A stretch of 64,000 bases of DNA from Actinostola sp. cb2023 (GCA_033675265.1 JAUJYZ010000757.1:612111-676110); one strand, 5' to 3'; shown: positions 12,601-24,433, counted from the first letter of the stretch. Made by a program: numbers and translations. The notes: generated from the letters alone by a model not told the origin.

Positions 12601-15600
12601 TTCCTCACGACGATCGATGGCATCGTTAAGCGCGCTCGAAACCTCAGCTCTAGAAAAACAAATGGTAACTCAGTGCATAGCTAGAGAGCGACTGTAACAA
12701 ATCACCGTGGTAACTCTGTGCATAGCTAGAGAGCGACTGTAACAAATCACCATGGTAACTCAGTGCATAGCTAGAGAGAGACTGTAACAAATCACCGTGG
12801 TAACTCAGTGCATAGCTAGAGAGCGACTGTAACAAATCACCGTGGTAACTCAGTGCATAGCTAGAGAGCGACTGTAACAAATCACCGTGGTAACTCAGTG
12901 CATAGCTAGAGAGCGACTGTAACAAATCACCGTGGTAACTCAGTGCATAGCTAGAGAGCGACTGTAACAAATCACCGTGGTAACTCAGTGCATAGCTAGA
13001 GAGCGACTGTAACAAATCACCATGGTAACTCAGTGCATAGCTAGAGAGCGACTGTAACAAATCACCGTGGTAACTCAGTGCATAGCTAGAGAGCGACTGT
13101 AACAAATCACCGTGGTAACTCAGTGCATAGCTAGAGAGCGACTGTAACAAATCACAGTGGTAACTCAGTGCATAGCTAGAGATTGACTGTAACAAATCAC
13201 CATGGTAACTCAGTGCATAGCTAGAGACTGTAACAAATCACCATGGTAACTCAGTGCATAGCTAGAGAGCCACTGTAACAAATCACCATGGTAACTCAGT
13301 GCATAGCTAGAGAGCCACTGTAACAAATCACCGTGGTAACTCAGTGCATAGCTAGAGAGCGACTGTAACAAATCACCGTGGTAACTCAGTGCATAGCTAG
13401 AGAGCGACTGTAACAAATCACCATGGTAACTCAGTGCATAGCTAGAGAGAGACTGTAACAAATCACCATGGTAACTCAGTGCATAGCTAGAGAGAGACTG
13501 TAACAAATCACCATGGTAACTCAGTGCATAGCTAGAGAGAGACTGTAACAAATCACCATGGTAACTCAGTCCATAGCTAGAGAGACTGTAACAAATCACC
13601 GTGGTAACTCAGTGCATAGCTAGAGAGAGACTGTAAGGCTGCCACTAGGGTTGAGCAGCCATCTTGACTCGTCAACATGCAGTTCTACAAAGTCTGTAAG
13701 TAATGTGGGGGGAGGGGGGAGACGATGTAACGTGGGGGAGGGGGAGATACTCTATTTCCTCTTGAGGTCAAATTATCCTGAGGATCAGATGCCTGACAGG
13801 TTTTAATTGGTAAAGACTGTAGCATAATATGTCATCCTTCGCAATTTGTAGAAGTACAATTGCATTCTATATCTAAAACTGGAGCACAATGCACTGTGTA
13901 CAATATAGACCTCTTTAGCTTCGTATGTAAATTGCCCATTTCAAACCATGTGATGTAAACATGGTGTTCTCTGGAGAATTAGTCCTTTCAATATGAACGA
14001 ATAAATTTCAGAAATATAAAGGAGCAATAAATTCTCCAGAGAATATCATGTTTACATCACATGGTTTGAATGGGCAATTTGCATCTAGCACAAATGGTAA
14101 CTCAGTGCATAGCTAGAGAGCGACTGTAACAAAATAACCATGGTAACTCAACTACTGGCATAGCTAGAGAGAGACTGTAAGGCTGCCACTAGGGTTGAGC
14201 AGCCATCTTGACTTGCAAAATGTCAACATGCAGTTCTACAAAGTCTGTAAGTAACGTGGGGGGACAAGCTAAAGAGGTCTTTTATAATTCATTGGCTTAC
14301 TTTGTGGTTGCACTTTTTCTCTCTACAAACTGGATGTAGCCAGGTCTAGACTTGAATACCCTAACAAAGTGACACAACAACCACTGATTATTCCAACTCA
14401 AAACCATTTACGAAAGTCAAGCCAGGGAAAAACCATAACCACTGGATTTTCCACAATCCTGAACAAAACTGTTGGGAATGTGCATTATATGCATGTTTGT
14501 ATTTCTATATAACTGACACGTTCAAGACTGTGGGAACCCCCCTAACATCTCCAACCCCCTGTAACACCCCCTCTCCCCCTTGGCAATGTTGCTCATGTCT
14601 TTCGTGTACCCAGACACACCTCTCCGACCAACATTGACAAGGGGGAGGGGGGGAAGAATTACAAATGTCGAGTCGTTTAAAAAAAATGAAAACAATGAAA
14701 AATTCCCAACAGGTTTTGTCCAGGATTGCAGTTCCTCATTTACTATCTGTACTGTAATGTCTAAAAGCACAGGAAACCCAACAACTACATACTGTCACCA
14801 AGAGAAATCCATACCCAGCAATTGTACAAAAGACCCACAAGAACTATACTTCACTTAATACACTATACACTATACTTCCCATAGGAACTGCATGTCAGTA
14901 TATATACTCACTTGTTTAATGCTGACAGTCTCTCCAGCAGAGGTACATTAGCAAGCTTTTTGTCATTTAATAGAAGAATATCAAACACTATGAAACATGG
15001 ATGGTAGCCTGGTGAATAATTAAAGAGAACCATATTCCATTTGTATCTGTTACAAAGTCATGTACATAGTACACATAGAACATGGAAGATCGTTTGAATA
15101 CTGTAGCAATAAAGAGCAGATCTGTGGGTTTTTGTAAAGATATCGATCTTCTAAAAAGGTAACAACACTACACAACCGTCCGGCCTGACAACACTGTTTG
15201 AATATTGTCGCAACACAGAGGTATATCTGTACATCTATTTTAATGAAGATTATATAAAACACTGTGGATTACTTTCCCTTCACCTTTGGCGTAGGTTGAC
15301 TCAGATTTGACATCAAGGTTTGTTGCTTTTGTCCTGCAAATATTTAAAAATACTGTGAGTCATAAATTATTTCTTGTTGTAGTGCCTTGCTTATAGTTAA
15401 TGAACAACTCCTACAGGCAGTTTTTATTAAAACTAAGGTTGAAGATACAAAATATTGTCATGAATTATCCAACCTACAAACCAACATTAGATTTAACTCC
15501 TATAATATTGTGATACAAAAACCAAACACAGGGTGCTTTAGCAAGAAAGGCAGCAACAAGAGTTGCACCATAATGATGCCCAAGACTTTGAACAATAGAT

Positions 15601-18040
15601 TTAAAAATGTACATTTATAAGTTAAAACATGCACTGCTGATAGACTCACAGAAACACATCATTTTGGGAGTCATATACAACCATCTCACCATCCAGGATA
15701 CAAGACTTCGTTGTACTGAAAATCAAATAATGAAAGATTATCTTTAGCAGAAATCTGTCACTGGTTTAATGGTTCTAATTTGTAATACCGTAATTGCTGG
15801 ATGGAGTCAATTTACATTTGTATACAAATTAAGTAACAAACATGTACATTGTGTACAATTAGACACTGTAAAAGCATCAAGCACCACAACACAAAGCAAT
15901 CAGAAGAGCAATATTCCAGTATATAATATTATATTTGTATATATATCTGTCTGTCTGTCTGTATGTCTATCACTCTACCTGTCTGTCTGTCACTGCCTAA
16001 CTGTCTGTCTGTCTGTCACTCTGCCTGTCTGTCTGTCTGCCTGTCTTCCTGTCTGTCTGCCTGTCTATCTGTCTGTCTGTCTGTCTGTCTGCCTGTCTAC
16101 CTGCCTGCCTGCCTGTCTATCTGTCTGTCTGTCTATCTGCCTGCCTGTCTATCTGTCTGTCTACCTGACTATCTGTCTGCCTGTCTATCTGCCTGTCTAT
16201 CTGTCGGTCGGTCGGCCTGTCTGTCTGTATGCCGGTCTATCTGCCTGTCTGGCTGTCTGTCTGCCTGTCTATCTGTCTATCTGCCTGTCTATCTGCTTGT
16301 CGGCCTGTCTGCCTGTCTGTCTGTCTGCCTGTCTGTCTGTCTGTCTGTCACTCTGCCTAACTGTCCGTCTGTCACTCTGCCTGTCTGTCTGTCTGACTGT
16401 CTATCTATCTGTCTATCTGCCTGTCTATCTGTCTGCCTGTCTACCTGTCTATCTGCCTGTCTGTCTGCCTGTCTGCCTGCCTGCCTGCCTGTCTATCTGT
16501 CTGCCTGTCTACCTATCTGCCTGTCGGCCTGTCTATCTGTCTGTCTACCTGTCTGTCTACCTGTCTGTCTGCCTGTCTGTCTGCCTGTCTACCAGTCTGT
16601 CTACCTGTCTGTCTGCCTGTCTATCTACCAGTCTGCCTGTCTGTCTATCTGTCTGTCTCAGGTATTCTAGCTGTTGTAGCTGTGTCTATGTTCAGTCATT
16701 ACCTATCAAAGTAGTCAGCGATGTGAGGTGTGAGGTGTCCTTGCTTAGGGTTCTCACCAAACACATGAGTATACTCATTGGCACTGGAAGAATAAAACAA
16801 TGCTATTGTTACCACACTGTTTACATTATGCAACAATGCATGATGAAAGCTAACAACTCCTGAGTTTACATGTACTGAAAGCAGCTCTATACTGTGTATG
16901 TAGTATTCCTTACATATACATGTATAATATAATAACAATTAAAAATTAAACTGAAAATAATAATTTATAGCGGATGGCACACGCACTGACAAATAAAGTT
17001 TGAAACGTGAAAAGAGGTGAAATGCCATCATAGATTGCCATCACGGACGTCAACACTCGTTTCAAACATTATTTGTCAGTGCACGTGCCATCCGCGTTGT
17101 CTTTTTATTATCACATAAATCATTTATACCTTCTTGAGTAGTATTTATAACTATTATTGTCTTTGTGGAGTTGCATTCTTTCCCCATCCACTTTCTCTTC
17201 AATGTAGAATGTTTGGTGATCCATGAGTTTTTCAATCTTTAGTAAAACAACATTAAATCTTAATGTTACAATAAGTTCATAATAATATGCATTTGTTAGT
17301 ACATATAGATAGAGACTCAAGTGTACATGCACACTTCTAATAAATACCTCATCAAGAGAGCCTCGCTGGCCTAACATGGGACGGAAAGGTGAGAAAAGCG
17401 TAATTTCAACTTCGTTCATTCTGATAGATGGATCATGAAGTTGTTGACAAACCTGTAAAATATAATGACATTATATGTACAAGGATCCTTACAAGCTCTT
17501 GTAATGATCTATAGTCAGAATAGTGTTCAGTCTCTTATTAGTACAGTCAATACTCAGCTCTGAGCCAGACCAGACATGTGTAACTTGGATAACTCAGAAG
17601 CCTCCAGGATTGGTTTACATTCTTTCCTCTCGGGAAAATAATTCCTATGCTCTATTGTTTTCTTCTGATTTTTTCTTAATTCCGCCCTTTCTTCCTCCAT
17701 CCTATTTCTTACATCCTTTTCTTTTCATACTTTGTATTTTGAATATTTACAAAACTCTAGTAATTAGATCTAACATATTTCATGTACCTTCGACAAGCTG
17801 TTACAAATATTGTACAATTCCAGAGCATCAGGATGAAACACACCAAGAACTGAGTTCTCACTCAGACCAGTTTTAAGATCCTGTGACACAACAACATAGT
17901 GAGACAAAACATTGCAGACTGGCTGTTATACACACACCGTAAATAGCTAGGGATTTTGAATGTGGAGAATTTCCAGCTAACCTGGATGTTATGCAGGTGC
18001 AAGGGTGAGTGTACATGTTATACTAGTCTCCTTAGAATTA

Positions 18041-18091
<51 letters not shown>

Positions 18092-19887
18092 ATGTATTAG
18101 TATCCATTTTTAGGCTTGTTATTCAAGAGAGCAATGGATAACAAGCCAAACAATTGGGTGCAAAGCAGGCTTGAGTGAGTGTTTAGTGTTCAGACTTCTA
18201 CAGTAAGACACAGATTCGTCATGGCTTCACAACCTTGACTGCTCAGACTCTATCTCTGTAGCTACTGACCACTGATGATGAAGGGCGGGAGTAGAGGGTA
18301 CACCATCCTTTCACCCCTCCACCCACCACTTACCTGGAAGTTCACTTCTTGTAATAAACAATATCAATATCAACCTTGTTCTTATTTTATGCTTTTCAAA
18401 CTACGCTAATTATTATCTGACTTACCCTAAGAATAATCCTGATGAGCCATTTCTAAGAAAGTACAAAATATTAACAACTGTCAGTGAAAACAATGAATTT
18501 ACCATGCGTGACCTCATTTTCATGCCAAGATGGCCTCTATGTGAGTAAAGCGAATAAATAACCATAACAATAATAACCATAACAATAATAATAATAACCA
18601 TAATAATAATCATCATCATAATAATGAGGAACAATTTCATTGGTACATGTACATGCATATATGACAAAAATACATACACACACACATGTATATGTTGCCC
18701 ATACTCAATGTGACAAGTAAAATACTTTGTATTTAATGTTCGCATGTGTCCATTGCTTGTCTAAATTCTGACCTGTTCTATGGCACTTGTGTTTCTCAGC
18801 ATCATTTGTAATGACTTCTTAACTTCATCTCTCTTCTTTTCTAGATTGGCTTTTGCAATGTCGTCAAGATATTTATTGACTTGCTCTAGATTTAAACTTA
18901 CAAAACAGAGGTTACGTACATTTTTACGTATATATACATAAATGTGCATGTAAACAAGAGAATTCCATACTTACCTCCCTTTATCTGGACATCTGCTTTT
19001 CAGAACAAAATATGCAACACTTGCAAAGTCAGTGGCAAGACCCTGATAGAGAGAAATTTACCTCAACTCAATACAGCCAACATACTAATTACAGGGTGGC
19101 ATTTCTCCCTCATCTTTGCTCTACTCACATACCGTAACATACTTTGCAATTAACTGACATCTGACAGAAACACCTAAAAACTCTGACTTCACAAAGACAG
19201 TTATTGTACCTGTTTAGAGGCCCCTGGGTTACGATAGTTGAGGAGTTTCCTTCCATCAATGCTGTCTTTAGCAATACTCAGAATCTCAATGTAATGTTTA
19301 GCTAGCACAACCTTCAACATAGCAGATTTCAATAGATATCAATATTATATCATATTACATGTAAGTAATGTTCAAAGGCATGACTTTACTAGAGAGCATT
19401 GTATGTATTTTTCTATTACCTCTTTCATGCCATATGCTGGTCTGTCTTTATCCAGCTGTGGTAGAAGCAGTCTTATAGCAGGATACAGAGAGTCTGACTG
19501 GTATTAGTAAAGGATAAGAATAATATTTAAGCTTTAATATATGAAGATTGATTTTGAAGTAATCACCATTGGAACAACTTAGACTTTATAATATTGATGA
19601 ACATGGCCATTTTTGCAAAAGTAATACACAGTAAAGTATTTGTGATCATCCCATCATGCATCAAGACTGAGTCTTTTTATCTGATCAAGCTCATCAGCGA
19701 CATTTTCTACTCTTACTGTTTTAGAGTCGCCGTGGATTTTTGCATGCGCCTTTCTCCAAGCATCAGTGAATTTCCGCAGTAAATTTCTTTTCTTCTCCGT
19801 GCCACTTGTACTCGATACTTTCTCTAGTAATGTACATAAGTCATAGAATGGCACCTCTGCAGCTACACAACCACTGGGGGCCGCCAT
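6672..19887 (-). CDS. LIG4: DNA ligase IV (non-homologous end joining ligase), complete, ~31 exons
   Basis: ATP-dependent nuclear ligase that seals double-strand breaks together with XRCC4. Exons in transcript order: 19887-19717, 19497-19420, 19311-19210, 19042-18975, 18896-18773, 18452-18426, 17880-17788, 17452-17348, 17236-17130, 16783-16703, 15715-15650, 15333-15284, 15008-14912, 14360-14301, 12649-12549, 12455-12403, 12194-12156, 11892-11797, 11469-11350, 10956-10877, 10786-10681, 10420-10411 (micro-exon, tentative), 10380-10268, 10192-10103, 9684-9596, 8925-8877, 8462-8301, 7701-7601, 7504-7462, 7087-6978, 6819-6672. All carry AG/GT borders and keep phase. The model gives 912 aa (human LIG4 911). 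Adenylation lysine K271 lies in EKVDGERM; motif III is LDGEM (~326-330), motif IV EEGLVIK (~425-431) and motif [10 protein letters not shown] (~446-454). BRCT1 starts near 650. The XRCC4-binding linker carries RYYPDDC (~797-803), followed by BRCT2. The start ATG sits in a good context (aaagATGG). All catalytic motifs are intact. Similarity is from memory; no search was run. Confidence 0.96.
7980..8198. repeat. (GGA)n-type purine tract in a LIG4 intron
   Basis: A nearly pure purine stretch of GGA, GGGA and GGAA units. LIG4 is read from the other strand, so the pre-mRNA carries a roughly 220-nt pyrimidine tract, ending about 280 nt before the acceptor of the exon starting at 7701. Long open frames in this tract are composition artefacts. 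Confidence 0.9.
8455..8620. repeat. 51-bp tandem repeat that duplicates a LIG4 splice acceptor
   Basis: Four units contain 'ctttgatcctagggttatag' (at 8455, 8506, 8553 and 8604; spacing 51, 47, 51). On the minus strand each unit reads 'ctataaccctag|GATCAAAG', the acceptor of the exon 8462-8301 (the last copy ends ttaccctag). The exon begins in the unit nearest to it. Using the next upstream acceptor would add an in-frame TAA. Confidence 0.85.
9808..10038. mobile_element. TA-flanked MITE with CAGTCGAACCTC ends, copy 1
   Basis: The ends 'cagtcgaacctc' and 'gaggttcaactg' are flanked by TA on both sides. Internal repeats 'gtggtcgcttacgaga' occur in both directions, with a short AAT microsatellite in the middle. 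The architecture is that of a Tc1/mariner-type MITE. A second, shorter copy lies at 38365-38487. Confidence 0.75.
12660..13640. repeat. 45-bp minisatellite in LIG4 intron 14
   Basis: About 21 units of 45 bp contain 'gtaactcagtgcatagctag' and 'gactgtaacaaatcacc'. On the transcribed (minus) strand each unit contains 'gatttgttacag', which resembles a splice acceptor. The array begins about 10 bp from the genuine acceptor at 12650 (exon 12649-12549). The unit length is a multiple of three, which explains the long periodic open frames on the minus strand. Two diverged copies lie at 14093-14180 inside a separate element. Confidence 0.95.
13907..14280. mobile_element. Inverted-repeat element carrying minisatellite and flanking sequence
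   Basis: The ends 'agacctctttagctt' (13907) and 'aagctaaagaggtct' (14266) are perfect inverse copies. Inside are a hairpin with arms 'catgtgatgtaaacatg'/'catgtttacatcacatg' (13947-14065), two copies of the neighbouring 45-bp repeat, and a duplicate of the sequence found at 13630-13700 ('ggctgccactagggttgagc'). No clear target duplication was seen. Confidence 0.7.
15945..16662. repeat. (CTGT)n-type tetranucleotide array in a LIG4 intron
   Basis: About 720 bp of CTGT units with CTAT, CTGC and CGGT variants, lying between the LIG4 exons at 15715 and 16703. The long plus-strand frames rich in Cys-Leu-Ser-Val come from this simple repeat and run antisense to LIG4. Confidence 0.95.
16970..17098. 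repeat. Hairpin element in a LIG4 intron
   Basis: 'cggatggcacacgcactgac' at the left faces 'gtcagtgcacgtgccatccg' at the right, with further pairing through 'aataaagtttgaaacg'. Foldback of about 130 bp lying about 30 bp before the exon that starts (on the plus strand) at 17130. Confidence 0.8.
18044..18090. repeat. (ATT)n microsatellite
   Basis: About 15 units of ATT inside a LIG4 intron. Confidence 0.95.
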
Positions 19888-20010
19888 CTTTGTTTATTTA
19901 TAGTTCGCGAGGCTCGGGCGGGAATCTGGGTCACGTTATGTCACGCTATTCGGTCACATCCACAGGCAGCCCAACCAATGCTCTACCGAGTCACGCAATG
20001 AATGACGAAA
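19888..20010 (-). promoter_or_regulatory. Probable LIG4 promoter region
   Basis: Immediately upstream of the LIG4 ATG. It has several GTCACG/CGTGAC motifs (around 19931-20000), an ACCAAT box (19974) and higher GC content than its surroundings. The ATG lies in AAGATGGCGGC, which matches the YY1-type element common at metazoan 5' ends. Assigned by position and composition only. Confidence 0.4.
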
Positions 20011-20186
20011 CACTGTTTAGTCACGCTGCGATGTCTATTACTATATTAAATTCTGTTCAGCACTATTTTCTACCTTATTTTCTGAAATAGTTCCCTAAAA
20101 TCTAAGGATGTTTTTGATTGTATTTTATACCCAGACTCGTACCCAGTCGCTTCTTCCCTTTCCACGGTAAGTAATGGAACTAGAAC

Positions 20187-20297
<111 letters not shown>

Positions 20298-20689
20298 TTA
20301 ATTCTTGAAAAGCGCATTCCATATATCACAAAGGTCTAAATGCTTTTACAATAGAAGGTAAAATACTAAAAAATAAATAAAAGGCTTTATTAAATGACCG
20401 AGTATCTCGAAGCCTGGTATCTAGCAAATCAAGCAATTTGATTGGTTAGATTCTTTCTCGGACCGGTCTAGATTCTCCCGTAATAACCGGTCCGCACATG
20501 CATCTTAAAATCTGTAAACATTGTTTCTATCATATGGTTTCGAGTGCAATTTGGAAGAAATGTGAACTCGTGGGTTTTTAAAGAGCTCAAATTTCACTCC
20601 TAATAATATATATGAAAACATTAGCAAAACATTAGGAGTATTTTTAGAGAGAAAAAAACACCAAAATTCTGAAGAAAACAAACCCAGCG

Positions 20690-21040
20690 CGCGCTCGATG
20701 GCGACGTGATGATAGCGACAGTAGCGCGCGCACTGCTTCAACTACAATTTTATTCAAAAACACAACAGAATCCTCAACCAGTTTCTTGCCATTTTCTTCA
20801 CCATTCTTGTTCCTATTTATCAAAAATCCATAGTTCCTCGGTGTATCGCAATGTTTTCAACACCAAAGTCAAGGAAATGTTCGATTTTAAGATTGTTTTA
20901 GTTATTCATCATCGAGCTAGAAATACCTCACTTCACACACTTTCTTGTCAAACCGGTTTTCAAACAAGTTATGTAGTAAAAATACTGGGAAGCCATTCTA
21001 GTGTAAGGCTTGTAAGATGCAAATAAAATGAGTTAATTTT
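20690..21040. repeat. Dispersed repeat, family J, copy 1
   Basis: It shares long blocks with 27325-27490, including 'cttcaactacaattttattc' (one mismatch), 'accattcttgttc', 'tcggtgtatcgcaat' and 'ttttcaacaccaaagt'. Non-coding interspersed repeat of unknown class. Confidence 0.6.
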
Positions 21041-21069
21041 TAGTTTATTAAAATGGTCATATAATAAAA

Positions 21070-21212
21070 CTCTTATTAACCGAGCTTGGTCGGTCTGTAC
21101 AGGAAAATCTTGACCTCGGTCGTGGTACAGACCTCGCTGCGCTCGGTCTGTACTTTCACGACCTCGGTCAAGATTTTCCTGTACAGACCTCCCGCTCGGT
21201 TAATAAGACCTA
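21070..21212. repeat. Foldback element, family F, copy 1
   Basis: Arms around 'cttattaaccgagc' and 'ggtctgtacaggaaaatctt' face their reverse complements (21140-21210). The same layout, with diverged sequence, occurs at 49078-49212 (both contain 'gacctcgctgcg'). Confidence 0.75.
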
Positions 21213-21418
21213 AATAATAACACTAATCATTCTAATAAAAAATGGGTCATTTGGTCAACAAGACCGTTTTGAGAACACAGACTTCATCAGTATATATTAA
21301 TAAAAATAACTTAATATTCTTTAATTATTTTAAATTATTTTACATTATTAAAATAATCATTTTCGTGAGCATAACTGATGTTCCTACAAAACAAACAGCT
21401 AAAAAACAAATAAATTCG

Positions 21419-21492
21419 ATCGGTGCAGCGAGGAATCGATCCCGGGCCATGTACTTCTAACGCGCTGTGTTTCAGTGCGAGCCACGGGAACA
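21419..21492 (-). repeat. tRNA-like sequence (degenerate, probably SINE-derived)
   Basis: The minus strand contains 'gtggctcgcac', 'agcgcgttagaag' and a B-box-like 'ggatcgattcc' in tRNA-like order. A full cloverleaf is not evident, so I treat it as a pseudo-tRNA or SINE head, not a functional tRNA gene. Confidence 0.4.
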
Positions 21493-21544
21493 ACAATAGA
21501 CAGTCAATTCACAAGATACACTAGGTTATTTTGTCCTCCAAATC

Positions 21545-21830
21545 AACAAGCGTGCACGATAGCCTAGTGGTGCGGGGCAGTTATTTAGTGGGCTTAGGAT
21601 CCGACTGTTCCCTCCCTCATTGACTGCTAAGCTGATTAGTGTAAGCCCGCGGATATCGATAGCGCGGGTGGGGCCGAAATCTTCATCCTATACGTAACAT
21701 ACGGTGACTCAGCATAATGTCTGGGAGTATGGGCCTTTTTTGGATAAATACCGGCTTTCATCTCTTTTGAACCTGGGGGGCGATCTTGGGTTCGAGTTTC
21801 AGCCGTGACACGTTTTTTTTTTCATTCTTT
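21545..21830 (+). repeat. Possible tRNA-related retroposon, copy 2
   Basis: An A-box-like 'tagcctagtggtg' is near the left end, and a B-box-like 'gggttcgagtttc' followed by a T-run is near the right end. Central blocks ('ggggccgaaatcttca') match 4270-4470. The A-to-B spacing is too long for a plain tRNA, so any Pol III origin is an inference. Confidence 0.4.
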
Positions 21831-22224
21831 CTTTATATTTGTTGTTTTTTTCGTTTTAATAAAGGAATTAATATGGATATATGCATATACCGTATAACAA
21901 CTTTATTGAAATAAATAACACATAATGAGTAATATTTTTTCAAAAGGGTTACAAGAGGAACCTAATCCCCATATCGAAGCTGTACCCCAATCAAATATAT
22001 AATAATAATAATAATAATAATATATACTATATAATATCAATAATATCTAATATAATATCTAATATAATATCTAATAATATGTACTTCAGTTAATAAAAAC
22101 AACGCAGTGGAAGATTGGGTTCGAATCTTAAACGCACTAAGTATCTACGGATTGATCGGATGGACATACAGCTACGCCATACCGAATGTGCTCATTGGTA
22201 CGCCATGTACTTATTGTACGTCAA

Positions 22225-22520
22225 AAAATCTGGACAATCAGCGAATTTGGAAATGGTTCTGACAACCATTTCCAAATTCGCTGATTGACAACCATTTCCA
22301 AATTCGCTGATTGTCCAGAATTTTTGGCGTAGAATCTTTGGATTGCTTCACAAAATGACATTGGAAAAGATTCTGAGCCTGAAGTGCAACCTCTAATAAG
22401 GCGAACAATTAGGAAAGACGACTTTCTGTCACACATTTACTATATTGAAATTGCTACGCCATGTATTTTTGAATTAACCATCTCCAACTTCGCTGATTGT
22501 CCAGATTTTTTGACGTACAA
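22225..22520. repeat. Clustered direct and inverted copies of a short block
   Basis: 'ccaaattcgctgattg' and its reverse complement occur at 22235, 22260, 22290 and (diverged) 22480. The flanking blocks 'gcaacctctaataaggcga' and 'aggaaagacga' also recur (22386 and 22566). Local rearranged duplication of non-coding DNA. Confidence 0.65.
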
Positions 22521-22834
22521 TCTTTGGCTTTCTTCAAAAAATGACATGGGAAAGGATTCTGAGCAAGTGCAACCTCTAATAAGGCGAAAAATTAGGAAAG
22601 ACGATTTTCTGTCATACATTTACTATATTGAAATTGCTATGCCATGTATTTTTGATACAACCATGGCCTATGAATATAGTGGATGCGATTTTCTCATGAT
22701 ATCGTAAATTATCAAGACCTTCGGCTTCCACTGATTAATACAGACCTAAGACATTTGTCTTGCGAAAACCGAACCATGCAATAATTGGTTTTAGAAAAAT
22801 GAGATTAATAGGCCATATGCACTAATATGTCATG

Positions 22835-23045
22835 TGACCCTAACTCCCATAAATCAAACAGCAGTGTCAAAATGAACTCCAGAAATGAAAAGAGCAGCTC
22901 GATATTAGTAAGAAGGCGAAATTTCAGCTCATATAATATTTGACACAGGAGAAATGCCATGAAATATAATATCAAGCTGTTTTCTAAGAATAGTATTGAG
23001 CTGCTCTTTTCATTTCTGGAGTTCATTTTGACACTGTAAATCAAG
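22835..23045. repeat. Foldback element, family D, copy 1
   Basis: 'gtcaaaatgaactccagaaa' at the left faces 'tttctggagttcattttgac' at the right, and 'gagcagctcgatatt' pairs inwards. A half-length copy sits in the last introns of the TMEM87 gene (36350-36480). Confidence 0.8.
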
Positions 23046-23505
23046 AGTGCTGCTGCTCAACATAAACTGAGAAGTTTACTGTACAGCTAGCAGTCAACTT
23101 TCACAATCTCCCTTAATCCTGTTGCCGCTTAGAGTACTAAAATACAGTCTGAGAAATTCTAAAGTCATAGTCCTTTGACTCTTTTAGTAGTCTAACGGTT
23201 GCAGCTGATGCACTCGTAGAAATCGTAGAAATCGTACAAGAATCAACTTTCATAATTCTATCTTTAAAACTGTAAAATTATTTTAATATTCCATACACCA
23301 TAGTATCAAGAATCTTTGATGAGATATATATCTATGTATATAGTGTCTTGGCAAGGGCTGCGTATTGTCTGCCACCGTTGTTGTTTGTTTTCCGCTTTAC
23401 TTACAGAGTTTATGGGACCAAAATCTGATAGTTCGTAACACGTGGCAGTGCACTCTTTTTGTTGCTATCATATCTTCGTAGATGCAATATTATATATATC
23501 GGGAA

Positions 23506-24433
23506 TCAGTCGTCAACTCTTGGGCAGAGTGGCGGCAATGGTTGCTGAGGAGGTGTTTCATGTTCGTTGGTTTTACATAACAACATCTTCTTCAGAAGTA
23601 CTCTAAACCTAGAGTCTTGGAAGCTGAACAAGTACGGATCCAGCGCCGCGTTCATCGTCAAAACTAGTGTTGTTATGTTCTTAGAAAAATAGTCCTCAAA
23701 GGAGCCACTTTTGAATTACGTATGTTCTTGCTACGAAAAGACCAAAATGTGGAATGTAACACAAAATAAAGGAGATAACTACAGCCAATACACACAATGT
23801 TACTTTCTTCTTCTTCTTTCTCTCTTCTATCTCTCTCACTGCTGTAGATGTGATTATAGTCTTTTTGCACCACAATGACAAGTAGATGTTGATCGACAAA
23901 ACGATCAAAAACAGCAACTCGAGTACGGCCGAGATTATTCCAATTAGTGAGTAAATTTTCCAAATGTCTTCATCCATGTCACACGACTTTCCAGTGTACA
24001 ATGGGATGGTGTATACCGTGGAAATGATCCATGATGCAACCAGGAAAATCTTGACGTTTCTTGTGGTGAACCGTTGCTTAAAACTGTAAGGGCGACACAC
24101 AGCAAAATATCTTTCCAACGATAAAGTTATCATTGTAGCAATGGAAGTATATTTGGCCAAAGAACTGATATTACCTCTCATAAGAAATTTGCAGATTAAG
24201 TCGTCTTCTTCCAAAGCCGGCATTTCAATAACTGACGCGAAGAATTGAGGTACGAGAAAAATTGCAAACACGAGATCTGCTACAGCCAAGTTCAACAGCA
24301 AATAGTCTGTGGCTGATCGTTGCGGCCGTTTCTTTGAGATGATGTGAATAACGAGGGAGTTCCCTGTCACGTTGAACACAAGAATAACGAAGAACACAAC
24401 AGCAAGACAGATATGTGCAACTTCTGATGCCAT
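23506..24433 (-). CDS. Single-exon class A (rhodopsin-like) GPCR with a 1-nt frameshift before TM7
   Basis: Predicted seven-transmembrane receptor. From the ATG at 24433 (context aaagATGG) the frame encodes TM1 with the GNSLV motif, TM2 with LAVADLVFA, a TM3 cysteine (LICKF) and LERY in place of DRY. ECL2 has a Cys (GKSCD), and TM5 and TM6 follow with LCYIPHF in place of CWxP. That frame stops at 23694-23696 right after TM6. A different frame, reached by omitting one base near 23704-23711 (within an AAAA run), continues through ECL3 into TM7 with NAALDPYLF (DPxxY) and a short tail ending at 23506. The combined length is about 309 aa, normal for the class. It is either a recent pseudogene, an allele, or an assembly indel. 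Subfamily and ligand are not assignable by eye. It stands alone between LIG4 and the secreted-protein candidate. Confidence 0.88.

Noticed and set aside
12650..13599. Minus-strand open frames of a 15-residue repeat in the 45-bp array
   Set aside because: The same periodicity effect; the array is intronic within LIG4.
15769..16863. 364-aa plus-strand frame rich in Cys-Leu-Ser
   Set aside because: Translation of a CTGT simple repeat, antisense to LIG4, overlapping a genuine LIG4 exon.
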